Source: Pseudomonadota bacterium
GTDB lineage: Bacteria; Pseudomonadota; Alphaproteobacteria; Acetobacterales; Acetobacteraceae
Assembly (NCBI GenBank): GCA_021845985.1
Contig: JAJZES010000034.1
Coordinates: 1-64,000, forward strand
DNA: 64,000 nt
Reading direction: 5' to 3'
The notes below the pieces were generated by a model, which ran no database searches, had not been told where the DNA came from, and saw nothing but the letters and a program-made list of their open reading frames with translations. The translations under genes were made by a program, and so were the position numbers. Position 1 is the stretch's first letter; every line of letters begins with the position of its first letter. This document shows, piece by piece, positions 21,936-30,676 of the stretch.

Positions 21936-22556
21936 ATGACCCTGAAAATCCTGCTCACCGGCTTCGAACCGTTCGCCGGCGCCGCGCTCAACCCGTCCGA
22001 ACTGGCGGTACGGGCGCTGGCCGCCGCGCCGCCGGCCGGGCTGCTGCTGGTCACCGCAATCCTGCCGGTCACCTATGCCGGCGCCGGCCCGGCGCTGCGT
22101 GCGGCACTGGCGGCGCATCGGCCCGACATCATGCTGGCCACCGGGCTGGCCGGCAACCGCCCACATGTCGCGGTCGAGCGGGTCGCGATCAACGTCGATG
22201 ACGCGCGCATCGCCGACAATGACGGTGTGGCGCGGATCGACACGCCGGTCATCGCCGGCGGCCCGGCGGCATATTTCGCGACGCTGCCGATCAAGGCGAT
22301 CACCGCCGCGATCCGTGCCGAGGGCGTGCCGGCGGAGGTGTCGCAAAGCGCCGGCACCTTCCTGTGCAACCATATCTTCTATCTCGCCCGCCACCTCGCC
22401 CCGCGCGCCGGTTTCATCCACCTGCCGCATCTGGCCGAACCGGCCGGCCCGGACGGGCTGCCGCTCGGGCAGATCGTGGCGGCGCTGCGCGCGGCGCTGG
22501 CGGTGCTGCGCGACGACGCGGCCGACCTGTCCATCGCCGAGGGCGCGGTCAGCTAA
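21936..22556 (+). CDS. pcp: Pyroglutamyl-peptidase I
   Basis: A 206-residue cytoplasmic cysteine peptidase (family C15) that removes N-terminal pyroglutamate from peptides. Starts MTLKILLTGFEPF, with the catalytic triad in ERVAINVDDARI (Glu81), GTFLCNHIFY (Cys144) and FIHLP (His162). All three residues are present and length is normal. It may share a transcript with the YibQ-like gene upstream. An imperfect hairpin lies after the stop near 22590-22612, without a T-run. Confidence 0.94.
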   Translation: MTLKILLTGFEPFAGAALNPSELAVRALAAAPPAGLLLVTAILPVTYAGAGPALRAALAAHRPDIMLATGLAGNRPHVAVERVAINVDDARIADNDGVARIDTPVIAGGPAAYFATLPIKAITAAIRAEGVPAEVSQSAGTFLCNHIFYLARHLAPRAGFIHLPHLAEPAGPDGLPLGQIVAALRAALAVLRDDAADLSIAEGAVS

Positions 22557-22718
22557 CGCCGCGCGCCGACCCGTCCGCCTGCCGCCGGCTTGCCCTGCCA
22601 TCGGCAGGCAACGGCGCCACGCCGTCGAACTTAAATACTTTGTCACACCAGCACTCATATCGCTTGCCGACGGGCGGGCGCGCGGGTAGCGTTCGCGTCA
22701 ACAGAACGTGAAAACGGC

Positions 22719-24305
22719 GTGAATCGCATGCGGCACCGGCGCCTGCAGATCCTCTGCGTTGCCGTCCTGGCACTGGCCGGGGGCGCCGCCCGCGCGGCGA
22801 CCTTTCGCTGGGCCGAGGCCGCCGATGCCGCGTCGTTTGACCCATACACCCGCGACGAGGCGATGCAGTTGTCGCTCACCGGCAACGTCTATGAGCCGCT
22901 GGTGCGCCGCAACGCCGCCATGGCGCCGGAACCCGCCCTGGCCACCGCGTGGGAACGCCTGACGCCGACGCGCTGGCGCTTTCACCTGCGCGCCCAGGTG
23001 CGCTGGCAGGACGGGTCGGCATTCTCCGCCGATGACGTGGTGTTCTCCGCCGCGCGCGTGCTGTCGCCGCAATCGCTGATGCGCGGCGAGGTCGGCGCCA
23101 TGATCGCGGCGACACGGGTCGATGCGCTCACCGTCGATCTCGACACGCGCGTGCCCGATCCGATCCTGCCGCTGGAAATCACCACTTGGTACATCCTGCC
23201 GAAAGCCTGGACCGAGGCGCATGACGCCGCCGAACCGGCACCGCTGGCGCGCGGCGGCGAGAATTATTTGACCCGGCATGCGATGGGTACCGGCCCGTAC
23301 ACGCTGGCGGTGCGCGAGCCGGATCGGCGCACCGTGCTGGAGCGCAATCCGCTGTGGTGGGATGCGCCGGACAGCCTCGTCGAACGCGCCGAACTCTCGG
23401 TGCTGAGCGCCGCCACCACCCGCGTTGCCGCGCTCGAATCGGGCGAGGTCGATCTGATTACCGGCGTGCCGCCGCAGGATGCCGGCTTCGTCAGCCGCAC
23501 CAACGGACTCGGCCTGATCGAACAACCGGAACTGCGCACCATCTTTCTTGGCATGGATCAGGGCCGCGACGCGCTGGTGAAATCCGACCTCACCAGCGGC
23601 AACCCGTTCCGCGACCGGCGGGTGCGCCAGGCGCTGGCCCTGGCCATCGACGAACGGGCGATTGCCGCCAAGGTGATGCAGGGCCACGCTCAGCCGACCT
23701 GGCTGATGTGGGCGCCGGGCGTCAACGGCTACAATCCCGCGCTCGATCATCGCCCGCTGGCCGATCCGGCGCGCGCCCGCGCCTTGCTCGCCGAGGCCGG
23801 CTATCCCGACGGGTTCTCCGTCGGTCTCGATTGTCCCAACGACCGCTACGTGATGGACGAGGCGATCTGCACCGCGCTGGTGCCGATGCTGGCCCGCATC
23901 GGCGTGCATGTGACGCTGTCGGCGCAGCCCAAGGCGCGCTTCTTCGCCGAGATCGGGCCGCCCGCCTACCACACCAGCTTCTACCTGCTCGGCTGGTCGC
24001 CGGCGACCTATGACGCGCTCAATGTCCTGGTCAACCTCGCCGGATCGCGCAACGGGATCAGCGGCACGGTCAACTATGCCGGCTATTCAAACCCGGCGCT
24101 CGATGCGCTGATCGACCGCATCGCCACCGAGGCCGATCCGGTGCGGCGGCAGGCGGCGATCGACGACGCGGCCCGGCTGCTGCAGGACGATGTCGCCTAT
24201 ATCCCGCTGCATCAGCAGGTGCTGCTGTGGGCGGCGCGGGCGGGGGTCGATCTGCCGCTGCCGGCCAACGGCTTCATGCCGCTGCGGTTGGTCCGACTGC
24301 ACTGA
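22719..24305 (+). CDS. Peptide/nickel-type ABC substrate-binding protein (SBP_bac_5)
   Basis: A 528-residue periplasmic binding protein. A signal peptide spans about residues 1-26 (ending ARA), then the mature FRWAEAADAASFDPY. Family 5 features include GNVYEPLVRR, FHLRAQVRWQDGSAFSADDVVFS and VRQALALAIDERAI. Such proteins bind oligopeptides, glutathione, opines or metals for import. No permease or ATPase lies beside it, unlike the complete opp operon at 36-41 kb, so it is an orphan binding protein here. Its nearness to a pyroglutamyl peptidase hints at peptides, but that is only context. Confidence 0.88.
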   Translation: MNRMRHRRLQILCVAVLALAGGAARAATFRWAEAADAASFDPYTRDEAMQLSLTGNVYEPLVRRNAAMAPEPALATAWERLTPTRWRFHLRAQVRWQDGSAFSADDVVFSAARVLSPQSLMRGEVGAMIAATRVDALTVDLDTRVPDPILPLEITTWYILPKAWTEAHDAAEPAPLARGGENYLTRHAMGTGPYTLAVREPDRRTVLERNPLWWDAPDSLVERAELSVLSAATTRVAALESGEVDLITGVPPQDAGFVSRTNGLGLIEQPELRTIFLGMDQGRDALVKSDLTSGNPFRDRRVRQALALAIDERAIAAKVMQGHAQPTWLMWAPGVNGYNPALDHRPLADPARARALLAEAGYPDGFSVGLDCPNDRYVMDEAICTALVPMLARIGVHVTLSAQPKARFFAEIGPPAYHTSFYLLGWSPATYDALNVLVNLAGSRNGISGTVNYAGYSNPALDALIDRIATEADPVRRQAAIDDAARLLQDDVAYIPLHQQVLLWAARAGVDLPLPANGFMPLRLVRLH

Positions 24306-24320
24306 TCGGGCGCCCACCCG

Positions 24321-24365
24321 GTCCTGCATGCGCCGGTTCTGCATGAGCCGTACTTGCATGCGGTG
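24321..24365. repeat. Three degenerate 15-bp tandem repeats
   Basis: Units at 24321-24335, 24336-24350 and 24351-24365 share the core YTTGCATG/CTGCATG and differ at a few positions (GTCCTGCATGCGCCG, GTTCTGCATGAGCCG, TACTTGCATGCGGTG). They lie 50 bases upstream of the FrnE-like gene and could be a repeated operator or a small slippage repeat. Confidence 0.4.
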
Positions 24366-24415
24366 CGCCGCCGCCGCGATACTCGCCGCTTGGCGACGCG
24401 CCGGAGGATGAGGCG

Positions 24416-25084
24416 ATGAATGTGCTGGCCCCGCCGCGGGCGCGGCTGGTGGTGGAGGTGGTGCATGATCTGGTCTGCCCGTGGTGCTTCCTCGGGCTGC
24501 GGCGGCTGCTGCGGGCGATGCGGCGGCGGCCGGATCTGTTGTTCGACATCGTCTGGCGGCCGTTTCTGCTGAACCCCGACATGCCGCGGGTCGGCATGCC
24601 GCGGGCCGATTACGTGGTGCGCAAATTCGGCGGTGAGGAGCGGGCGCGCCGCCTCTATGCCACGATCACCGAGATCGGCCGCGCCGAAGGCGTGATGTTC
24701 CGCTTCGAGCGCATCCGCCGCACCCCCTCCTCGGTCGATGCCCACCGGCTGGTACGCTGGGCCGACGGGTTTGGCCGCGGCACGGCGGCGGTGGAGGCAC
24801 TGTTCTGTGCCCATTTCACCGACGGGCGCGACATCGGCGACGCTCATGTGCTGGCCGCGGTGGCGCAATCCTGCGGGCTGGACGGCGGCGAGGCGCTGCA
24901 GTTTCTGCATGGCGACAGCGAGGGCGATGCGGTGCACGCAGAGAATCTGCGCGCCCACCGCCTCGGCATCAACGGCGTGCCGTGTTTCGTCATCGGCGGG
25001 CGGCACGCCATCGCCGGGGCGCAGGAACCCGAGGTGATCGAGCGGCTGCTCGACGTGGCCCTGGTCGAGGCGCAGGAGGGCTGA
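24416..25084 (+). CDS. DsbA-family oxidoreductase, FrnE-like
   Basis: A 222-residue thioredoxin-fold protein of the DsbA/2-hydroxychromene-2-carboxylate isomerase group. The active motif is HDLVCPWCFLG (CPWC near residues 21-24), followed by the long helical insert, then GINGVPCFVIGG with the cis-Pro, typical of FrnE. No signal peptide is seen, so it is probably cytoplasmic. GGAGG lies a few bases before the ATG. FrnE proteins are dithiol oxidoreductases or isomerases, often linked to oxidative stress or polyketide chemistry; the substrate here is unknown. Confidence 0.85.
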   Translation: MNVLAPPRARLVVEVVHDLVCPWCFLGLRRLLRAMRRRPDLLFDIVWRPFLLNPDMPRVGMPRADYVVRKFGGEERARRLYATITEIGRAEGVMFRFERIRRTPSSVDAHRLVRWADGFGRGTAAVEALFCAHFTDGRDIGDAHVLAAVAQSCGLDGGEALQFLHGDSEGDAVHAENLRAHRLGINGVPCFVIGGRHAIAGAQEPEVIERLLDVALVEAQEG

Positions 25085-25093
25085 ACCGCGGCG

Positions 25094-25945
25094 CTATGGC
25101 CGCGGCCGGCCCGCCACGAAGGTCTGAAAGTTCAGCCGCGCATCGGCCAGCGCCGCGGCGGCGAAAGCCTGATTGAGCGCCCGCTTGTCCGCCAACCCCT
25201 GCGCCGCCACCGGCCACAGCGCCGCCGGCAGGCCGAACCCGTCGCCCTGGCGCAGCCGCTCGATATAGTCGGCATAGGCCGCATCGAACGCCTCCGCCGA
25301 GCGGTCGCCATGCGCCAACGAGCCGGGCAGCACGCGATATTCATAGAGCGTCTCGGGCACCACATGCAGCCGGCCGAGGGCGCCGATCAGCCGCAGATTG
25401 GCGATCACATCCTCGGCATATTCGATGCCGTCGAGCCGCGCGGCGGCATGATCGCGGCGCACCAGCGGCACCAGCGGCGCGGTCAGCGCCAGCAACTCGG
25501 CAACGCCAAGCTCGGCCGGCGCCGTCTGCTCGCCCATCGCGCGATACAGCGTCGCGCCGCTCTGCTCCAGCACCAGCGCCAGGTTGTCGGCCGCCGCGCC
25601 GTGGCGCAGCGCCAGCGGGGCGAGTCGCGCCAGATGCCCGGGATGCAGCAGATCGTCGGCATCGAGCGCGCCGATCAGCGCCCCCCGGGTTGCCGCCAGC
25701 CCGACATTGCGCGCCCGATGACAGCCGGAGCGGACCCGCCCGGTTGAGACGAAGCGCCAGCGCGGATCGCTCAGCCCGTCCTGCGCCAGGAAGCCGGCAT
25801 AGTCGAACAGATCATCGCTGACGATGACCGCCTCCCAGTCGCCGCAGGTCTGCGCCAGCAGGCTGCGCAGCGCCCGCGCCAGGGTTGGCTGCGCGTCGCA
25901 GGCGGGAATCACCAGCGACACCAGCACGCCAGAGCCGTCCTGCAT
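25094..25945 (-). CDS. Glycosyltransferase family 2 protein
   Basis: A 283-residue GT-A fold enzyme. LVSLVIPACDAQPTLARALRSLL starts the domain; ALDADDL is the DXD-type metal/nucleotide-sugar motif (near residue 95); GCHRARNVGLAATRG matches family 2. ATG 25945 is taken as start; the longer open frame upstream lies inside the next gene. It follows an aldo/keto reductase and a FucU-type mutarotase on the same strand, 26 and 14 bases apart. The donor sugar and acceptor are unknown. Confidence 0.85.
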   Translation of the reverse strand: MQDGSGVLVSLVIPACDAQPTLARALRSLLAQTCGDWEAVIVSDDLFDYAGFLAQDGLSDPRWRFVSTGRVRSGCHRARNVGLAATRGALIGALDADDLLHPGHLARLAPLALRHGAAADNLALVLEQSGATLYRAMGEQTAPAELGVAELLALTAPLVPLVRRDHAAARLDGIEYAEDVIANLRLIGALGRLHVVPETLYEYRVLPGSLAHGDRSAEAFDAAYADYIERLRQGDGFGLPAALWPVAAQGLADKRALNQAFAAAALADARLNFQTFVAGRPRP

Positions 25946-25971
25946 GATCCGCCGGTGGCCTCGCCGCCGCG

Positions 25972-26958
25972 CTAGCGCTCCGGCGTCGGCGCCGCCTCCG
26001 GCAACAGGCCGGCGGCGCGCAGCTCGCCCCACAGCGCATCGGGGATCGGCTGCACCATCGCCGCGGCGTTCTGGCGCAGTTCCTCGGGCGTGCGCGGGCC
26101 GGGAATGACCGCCGCCACCACCGGATGGGCGGCACAGAATTGCAGCGCCGCCGCCTTCAGATCGACCCCGTGACGCGCGCACACGGCGCCGATCGCCCGC
26201 GCCCGCGCCAACATGTCCGGCGCCGCCGCTTCGTAGTTGAAAGTGGTGCCGCCGGCCAGCAGCCCGGAATTGAACGGGCCGCCGATCACCACATGCACAT
26301 CGCGCGCGGCGCAGGCCGGCAGCAGCTCGGCCAGCGCGGTGTGATCGAGCAGGGTGTAGCGGCCGGCGACCAGGAACATGTCCGGGTCGGCGCGCTGCAG
26401 CGCCAGCACGCACGGCTCGACCATGTTGACGCCGAGGCCCCAGGCGCGGATCACCCCCTCCTCGCGCAGCCGGGTCAGCGCGCGGGCGGCGCCGGTCATG
26501 GCGATGTCGAACTGCTCGGTCCAGCGGTCGCCGAGCCAGTCGGGCGCGCAGTCGTGAATATAGACGATGTCGATGCGCGCCAGCCCGAGCCGCTGCAGGC
26601 TGTCCTCGATCGAGCGCAGCGTGCCGTCATAGCTGTAATCGAGCTTGCGGCGGAACGACAGCCCGCCGGCGAAGTTCTCGGCGATCTCGGGCACCTCGGC
26701 TGCCGGTTCGAGCAGCCGGCCGACCTTTGTGCTCAGCGTGTATTCGTCGCGCGGATGCTGGCGCAGCATGGCGCCGAAACGGTGCTCCGACAGGCCGGCG
26801 CCGTAATGCGGCGCGGTGTCGAAATGGCGGATGTCGCTGTCCAGGGCGGCCTGGATGGTGGCCTCGGCGACCGCGTCGGGGATGCGGCTGAACAGGTTGC
26901 CGAGCGGCGCGCCGCCCATGCCGAGCGGGCCATGCGGGATGAAGCGGGTGGTGGTCAT
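25972..26958 (-). CDS. Aldo/keto reductase, D-threo-aldose/L-fucose dehydrogenase-like
   Basis: A 328-residue AKR. GMGGAPLGNLF starts the barrel, HFDTAPHYGAGLSE holds the catalytic Asp and Tyr, LSTKVGR the Lys, and IVYIHD the His. VVAAVIPGPRTPEEL is part of the cofactor site. The APHYGAGLSE form and lack of other domains resemble D-threo-aldose 1-dehydrogenase (L-fucose or galactose dehydrogenase) enzymes. The next gene upstream encodes a fucose-type mutarotase, which supports oxidation of a fucose-like sugar to its lactone. No further fucose-pathway enzyme is present nearby. Confidence 0.82.
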   Translation of the reverse strand: MTTTRFIPHGPLGMGGAPLGNLFSRIPDAVAEATIQAALDSDIRHFDTAPHYGAGLSEHRFGAMLRQHPRDEYTLSTKVGRLLEPAAEVPEIAENFAGGLSFRRKLDYSYDGTLRSIEDSLQRLGLARIDIVYIHDCAPDWLGDRWTEQFDIAMTGAARALTRLREEGVIRAWGLGVNMVEPCVLALQRADPDMFLVAGRYTLLDHTALAELLPACAARDVHVVIGGPFNSGLLAGGTTFNYEAAAPDMLARARAIGAVCARHGVDLKAAALQFCAAHPVVAAVIPGPRTPEELRQNAAAMVQPIPDALWGELRAAGLLPEAAPTPER

Positions 26959-26971
26959 GGCGGGGTGCCCC

Positions 26972-27397
26972 TCAGGCAGCGTCGGGCGCGACGACGCCCT
27001 TGGTCAGGATGATGTTGCCGTAGAACCGGCGCTCTCCGGTAAGCACGATCGCGTACGCCGCCTCGGCGGCGGCATAGAAGGCGAAGCGCTCCAGCGCCGC
27101 GGCCGGCTGGTGGCCGCCGGCGGCGAGCACCCGGTTGATCGCCGCGACGGCGTCCGGCATGGCGCCGTCAGCCGCCTGCATCACCTGCGCCGGATCGGCC
27201 ACGAACGGATCGAGCGGCAGCACGCTCAGCACCGCCGACAGCGTCTGGCCGATGTCGGCGCCCGGCAGGTCGATGACGCGCCGGCCGCGCGTCGCCGGAT
27301 AATTGGCATCGACCAGGGCGATGGTGTCGCCATGGCCCATCGCTGCGAGGGCGTGCAGCAGGTTGGGGGACAGCAGCGCGTGGATGCCGATCAGCAT
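26972..27397 (-). CDS. fucU: RbsD/FucU-family sugar mutarotase (probably L-fucose mutarotase)
   Basis: A 141-residue protein with MLIGIHALLSPNLLHALAAMGHGD, containing the conserved His22-like region, and DANYPA in the FucU arrangement; a C-terminal FYGNIILTKGV provides the Tyr/Asn motif. These cytoplasmic proteins interconvert alpha and beta anomers of fucose or ribose. First gene of the minus-strand group with the aldose dehydrogenase-like AKR and the GT2. Confidence 0.85.
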   Translation of the reverse strand: MLIGIHALLSPNLLHALAAMGHGDTIALVDANYPATRGRRVIDLPGADIGQTLSAVLSVLPLDPFVADPAQVMQAADGAMPDAVAAINRVLAAGGHQPAAALERFAFYAAAEAAYAIVLTGERRFYGNIILTKGVVAPDAA

Positions 27398-27517
27398 GGA
27401 TTCCTCCCGAAGTGCCGCAGCCTAATGCGCCGCAGCCGCGCCGGCCACCCCTGGCGCCGGTAACTCCGGCGCCGGTCCCTCTTGCGCGCGATGCCGGACC
27501 TGCGACGATGCCGGATC

Positions 27518-28165
27518 ATGTCGCCCTCGCTCCTGCTCGCCGCTGCCGCCGCGGGCGCCGCCTACACCCTCACCCCCGGCCCCGGCTTCATCGCGCTGCT
27601 CGGCATCGGCGCGGCGCAGGGGCGGCGCGCCGGGGCGGGGTTCATCCTCGGCCATTTCGCCGGCGATGTGCTGTGGTCGTCGCTGGCGCTGGTCGCCATC
27701 ATCGGCGCGCGCGCCATCGGTCCGCTGGTGTTCGACCTGCTCGGCGTTGTCTGTGGCCTCTATCTCGGCTGGCTCGGCGGCCGCGCGGTGACGACGCGGC
27801 GGCGCAGCGCCGGGGCGGCGGCGACGGTGCTGCGGCGGCCGGCGCTGCGCGGGCTGACCTTCGGGCTGACCAATCCGAAGGGCTATCCGGTGGCCGTCGC
27901 CACCTTCACCGCGCTGCTCGCCGGCCACGCCCGCCAACTCGGCTGGCCGGCGCTGCCGCCGCTGCTCGGTGCCGCCTGCGTCGGCTTCCTGTGCGGCGAT
28001 GCGGTGCTGATCGCGCTGGCCGGCGCGGCGCGGGTGCGGACGCTCTACCGGCGCCATGAAATCTGGATCGTGCGCGCCTCGGGGCTGCTGTTTCTCGGCT
28101 TCGCCGCGGCGGCACTCGCCGGCGCCATGCCGGGCCTGCGCCGTGCGCTCACGTCGGCGCGTTGA
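27518..28165 (+). CDS. LysE-family amino-acid exporter
   Basis: A roughly 215-residue inner-membrane protein with about six transmembrane segments. It starts SPSLLLAAAAAGAAYTLTPGPGF, with the LysE/RhtB hallmark TPGPGF, and contains GLTNPKGYPV in the middle. The family exports amino acids such as lysine, homoserine, threonine or leucine. ATG 27518 is preferred; another ATG at 27491 is possible and neither has a clear ribosome site. It stands alone between fucU (divergent) and the cold-shock gene. Confidence 0.82.
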   Translation: MSPSLLLAAAAAGAAYTLTPGPGFIALLGIGAAQGRRAGAGFILGHFAGDVLWSSLALVAIIGARAIGPLVFDLLGVVCGLYLGWLGGRAVTTRRRSAGAAATVLRRPALRGLTFGLTNPKGYPVAVATFTALLAGHARQLGWPALPPLLGAACVGFLCGDAVLIALAGAARVRTLYRRHEIWIVRASGLLFLGFAAAALAGAMPGLRRALTSAR

Positions 28166-28188
28166 CGGAAGTTCGCCGCTGGCGCATC

Positions 28189-28217
28189 TTGAGTGGTGCG
28201 CGCGGATCGCCTATGGT
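28189..28217 (+). promoter_or_regulatory. Cold-shock gene promoter
   Basis: TTGAGT (28189-28194), 17-base spacer, TATGGT (28212-28217). Predicted start near 28224 leaves a leader of about 31 bases to ATG 28255, which supports that start over longer upstream frames. Confidence 0.6.
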
Positions 28218-28254
28218 CCCTTCGCCTCTCACACACATACGGGCCAGTTGTTAC

Positions 28255-28971
28255 ATGTATCGACCTGACCGCCAAGGCCGCAACGAGCGTCGCCGTGGCT
28301 TCAATGACGACGCACCTTTTGCATTCGACAGCCGGCCGAGCCGGCCCTCCTTCGGTGAACGTGCGCCGGCGGCCAGTTTTGGCCCCGAGCAGGACGGCAC
28401 CGTCAAGTGGTTCAACCCCGAGAAGGGCTTCGGCTTCGTCAGCATGGCTGACGGCTCGGGCGACGTGTTCCTGCATGGCAGCGTGCTTGGCCGTGCGGGT
28501 CACGAGTCGGTGAACGAGGGCGACAAGCTCCGCGTGCGCGTCGGTCCTGGCCAGAAGGGCCTGCAAGTCACCGAAGTTACCGGGGTGACGGCGGGCGAAG
28601 GTCCGCGCCGGTCGCCGGGCGCCGGTGCCGGTGCCGGCCCCCGATCGGCTGCCCCGCGCTGGGGCGACCAGGGCGGCGGCGGTGGAATGGGTGGCGGCAT
28701 GGGCGGCGGCGGCATGCGTCCGCGCCCCGCCGGTCCGCGCCGCGAGGTCGATCTGAGTTCCGCGGTGGAGACCCGTGGCACCGTCAAATGGTTCAACGGC
28801 GCCAAGGGCTTCGGCTTCATCGCGCCGGAAAACGGCGGCAAGGACGTGTTCGTCCATGTCTCGGCACTGCAGCGCTCGGGCCTTTCCGACCTGCAGGAAA
28901 ACGAATCGGTGATCGTCCAGGTCGTTCAGGGCGCCAAAGGCCCCGAGGCCGCCAGCGTCCGTCACGCCTGA
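28255..28971 (+). CDS. Two-domain cold-shock protein
   Basis: A 238-residue RNA/DNA-binding protein with two CspA-type domains. Domain 1 (about residues 47-115) has GTVKWFNPEKGFGFVSM and DVFLH; domain 2 (about 176-238) has GTVKWFNGAKGFGFI and DVFVHVSAL. Both keep the RNP1 and RNP2 nucleic-acid motifs. Between them lies a Gly/Arg-rich linker with GGGGGMGGGMGGGGM. The N-terminal tail is Arg/Asp-rich. Double-CSD proteins of this kind are common in alphaproteobacteria, where they act as RNA chaperones. It has its own promoter and a strong terminator. No classic Shine-Dalgarno is seen before the ATG. Confidence 0.9.
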   Translation: MYRPDRQGRNERRRGFNDDAPFAFDSRPSRPSFGERAPAASFGPEQDGTVKWFNPEKGFGFVSMADGSGDVFLHGSVLGRAGHESVNEGDKLRVRVGPGQKGLQVTEVTGVTAGEGPRRSPGAGAGAGPRSAAPRWGDQGGGGGMGGGMGGGGMRPRPAGPRREVDLSSAVETRGTVKWFNGAKGFGFIAPENGGKDVFVHVSALQRSGLSDLQENESVIVQVVQGAKGPEAASVRHA

Positions 28972-28986
28972 ACTGCCCCGTCTGAT

Positions 28987-29020
28987 GCGCCCGCCCCTGT
29001 TCCCGGGGCGGGCGCTTTCA
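28987..29020 (+). terminator. Rho-independent terminator of the cold-shock gene
   Basis: An 11-bp GC-rich perfect stem, GCGCCCGCCCC pairing with GGGGCGGGCGC, with loop TGTTCCC, followed by TTTCAT. It begins 15 bases after the stop codon. Confidence 0.8.
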
Positions 29021-29124
29021 TGTACCGCCCCGGCCGCCATCGCGGCGGGCAAATGGCGCTAACCGACATTATCGCATATGTGCCATGCGTGGCAGGCGCG
29101 GCGGATCGGGCGTAAGTCGGAAGC

Positions 29125-30672
29125 ATGGACGCGCCCACCCCCTCCCTCGCCGCTTCAGCCGCCGCGACCGCTGACGCTCCGCTGCCGAATTACACCCACC
29201 GGCAGATCCTGCGCGTCATCACCGGTATCCTGCTGTGCATTCTGCTGGCGGCGATCGACCAGACCGTGGTGGTGCCGGCGGTGCCGGCGATTGCCACCGA
29301 TCTGCACGGTTTCAACCATCTGTCGTGGATCGTCTCGGCCTATCTGCTGACCTCGACTGCGGCGACGCCGATCTACGGCCGGCTGTCGGACAGTTACGGC
29401 CGGCGCGCCCTGTTGCTGCCCGGCATCGTCATCTTCGTCATCGCCTCGGTGCTGTGCGGCCTGTCGCAGACGCTGTGGCAGCTCATCGCCTTCCGCGCCC
29501 TGCAGGGTCTCGGCGGCGGCGGGCTGATGGCGATGGCGCAGGCGGCGATTGCCGATGTGGTGGCGCCGCGCGAGCGCGGCAAATACCAGGCCTACATGGC
29601 CGGCACCTGGGGCGTCGCCAGCGTCGCCGGGCCGATTCTCGGCGGCTGGATGACCGATGATTTCTCCTGGCGGTGGATTTTCTGGATCAACGTGCCGATC
29701 GGCATCGCCGCCTTCATGCTCAGCAACCGGGCGCTGAAACTGCTGGTGGTGCGGCGGGTGCCGGCGCGCATCGACTATGCCGGCGCGGCGCTGCTCACCG
29801 CCTTCGTCACCGCGGTCCTGCTGGTGATGAGCTGGGGCGGCAGCGAATACGCCTGGACCAGCCCGACGATGCTGGCCAGCATCGTCGTCGGCGTGGTGCT
29901 GCTCGGGCTGCTCGGCTGGCGTGAGACGCTGGCCCCCGACCCGCTGGTGCCGCCGCGGCTGTTCGCCAATCAGGTGTTCTCCATCGGCGTGCTGATCGCC
30001 GCCCTGGCGGCGGCGGCGATGTTCGGCGGCACCTTCCTGCTGCCGCTGTATTTTCAGTTGTTGCACGGCGCCGACGCCTCGGCCTCCGGCACGCTGATCG
30101 TGCCGTTCCTCGCCTCCAACGTGGTCGGCGCCTATGTCTCCGGTCAGCTCGCGCGGCGCCTCGGCCGGGCCAAGCTGATCGTGCTCGGCGGGCTGGTGAT
30201 GGCGGCGTTCGGCTTTACGCTGCTGGGGCTGCTCGGGCCGCATGCGGCGCCGCTGCACACCATCCTCGCCATGCTGGTGGTCGGCTTCGGCCTCGGCATC
30301 GTCATGCCGTCAACGCTGGTCACGGTGCAGAACGCCGCCGACCGGCGCGATGTCGGGGTGGCGACGGGAACGCTGCTGTTCCTGCGCGCCATGGGGGCGG
30401 CGCTGGGCAGCACGCTGGTTGGCGCGCTGCTGGCCGGTCGTTTCGCCGCCGGCTTGGCGGCGCACGGGTTCACCGGGCGGGTCGATCTCGGCGCCATGCG
30501 CCAGGGCGGCAGCGCGCTGGCCATCGACCCCGCCGTGCGCGCGGCGGCCGAAGCCGCGCTGGTCAACGGCTTCCAGCTCAGCTTCATGGTCTGTGCCGGG
30601 CTGGCGCTGCTGGCCTTCTTCGCCGGCCTCGCCATGCGCGACCTGCCGTTGCAATCGAACGCCGCGCGCTGA
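29125..30672 (+). CDS. MFS multidrug transporter, DHA2 (EmrB/QacA) family
   Basis: A 515-residue proton-driven efflux pump with about 14 predicted transmembrane segments. Motif A is GRLSDSYGRRALLL after TM2; DQTVVVPAVPAIATDL in TM1 is the DHA2 motif D1 region; WRWIFWINVPIG is typical of the family. A hydrophilic N-terminal tail of about 25 residues precedes TM1. No membrane-fusion or regulator gene is adjacent, so the substrate is unknown. It converges on prfC with 4 bases between stops. Confidence 0.88.
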   Translation: MDAPTPSLAASAAATADAPLPNYTHRQILRVITGILLCILLAAIDQTVVVPAVPAIATDLHGFNHLSWIVSAYLLTSTAATPIYGRLSDSYGRRALLLPGIVIFVIASVLCGLSQTLWQLIAFRALQGLGGGGLMAMAQAAIADVVAPRERGKYQAYMAGTWGVASVAGPILGGWMTDDFSWRWIFWINVPIGIAAFMLSNRALKLLVVRRVPARIDYAGAALLTAFVTAVLLVMSWGGSEYAWTSPTMLASIVVGVVLLGLLGWRETLAPDPLVPPRLFANQVFSIGVLIAALAAAAMFGGTFLLPLYFQLLHGADASASGTLIVPFLASNVVGAYVSGQLARRLGRAKLIVLGGLVMAAFGFTLLGLLGPHAAPLHTILAMLVVGFGLGIVMPSTLVTVQNAADRRDVGVATGTLLFLRAMGAALGSTLVGALLAGRFAAGLAAHGFTGRVDLGAMRQGGSALAIDPAVRAAAEAALVNGFQLSFMVCAGLALLAFFAGLAMRDLPLQSNAAR

Positions 30673-30676
30673 CCCC

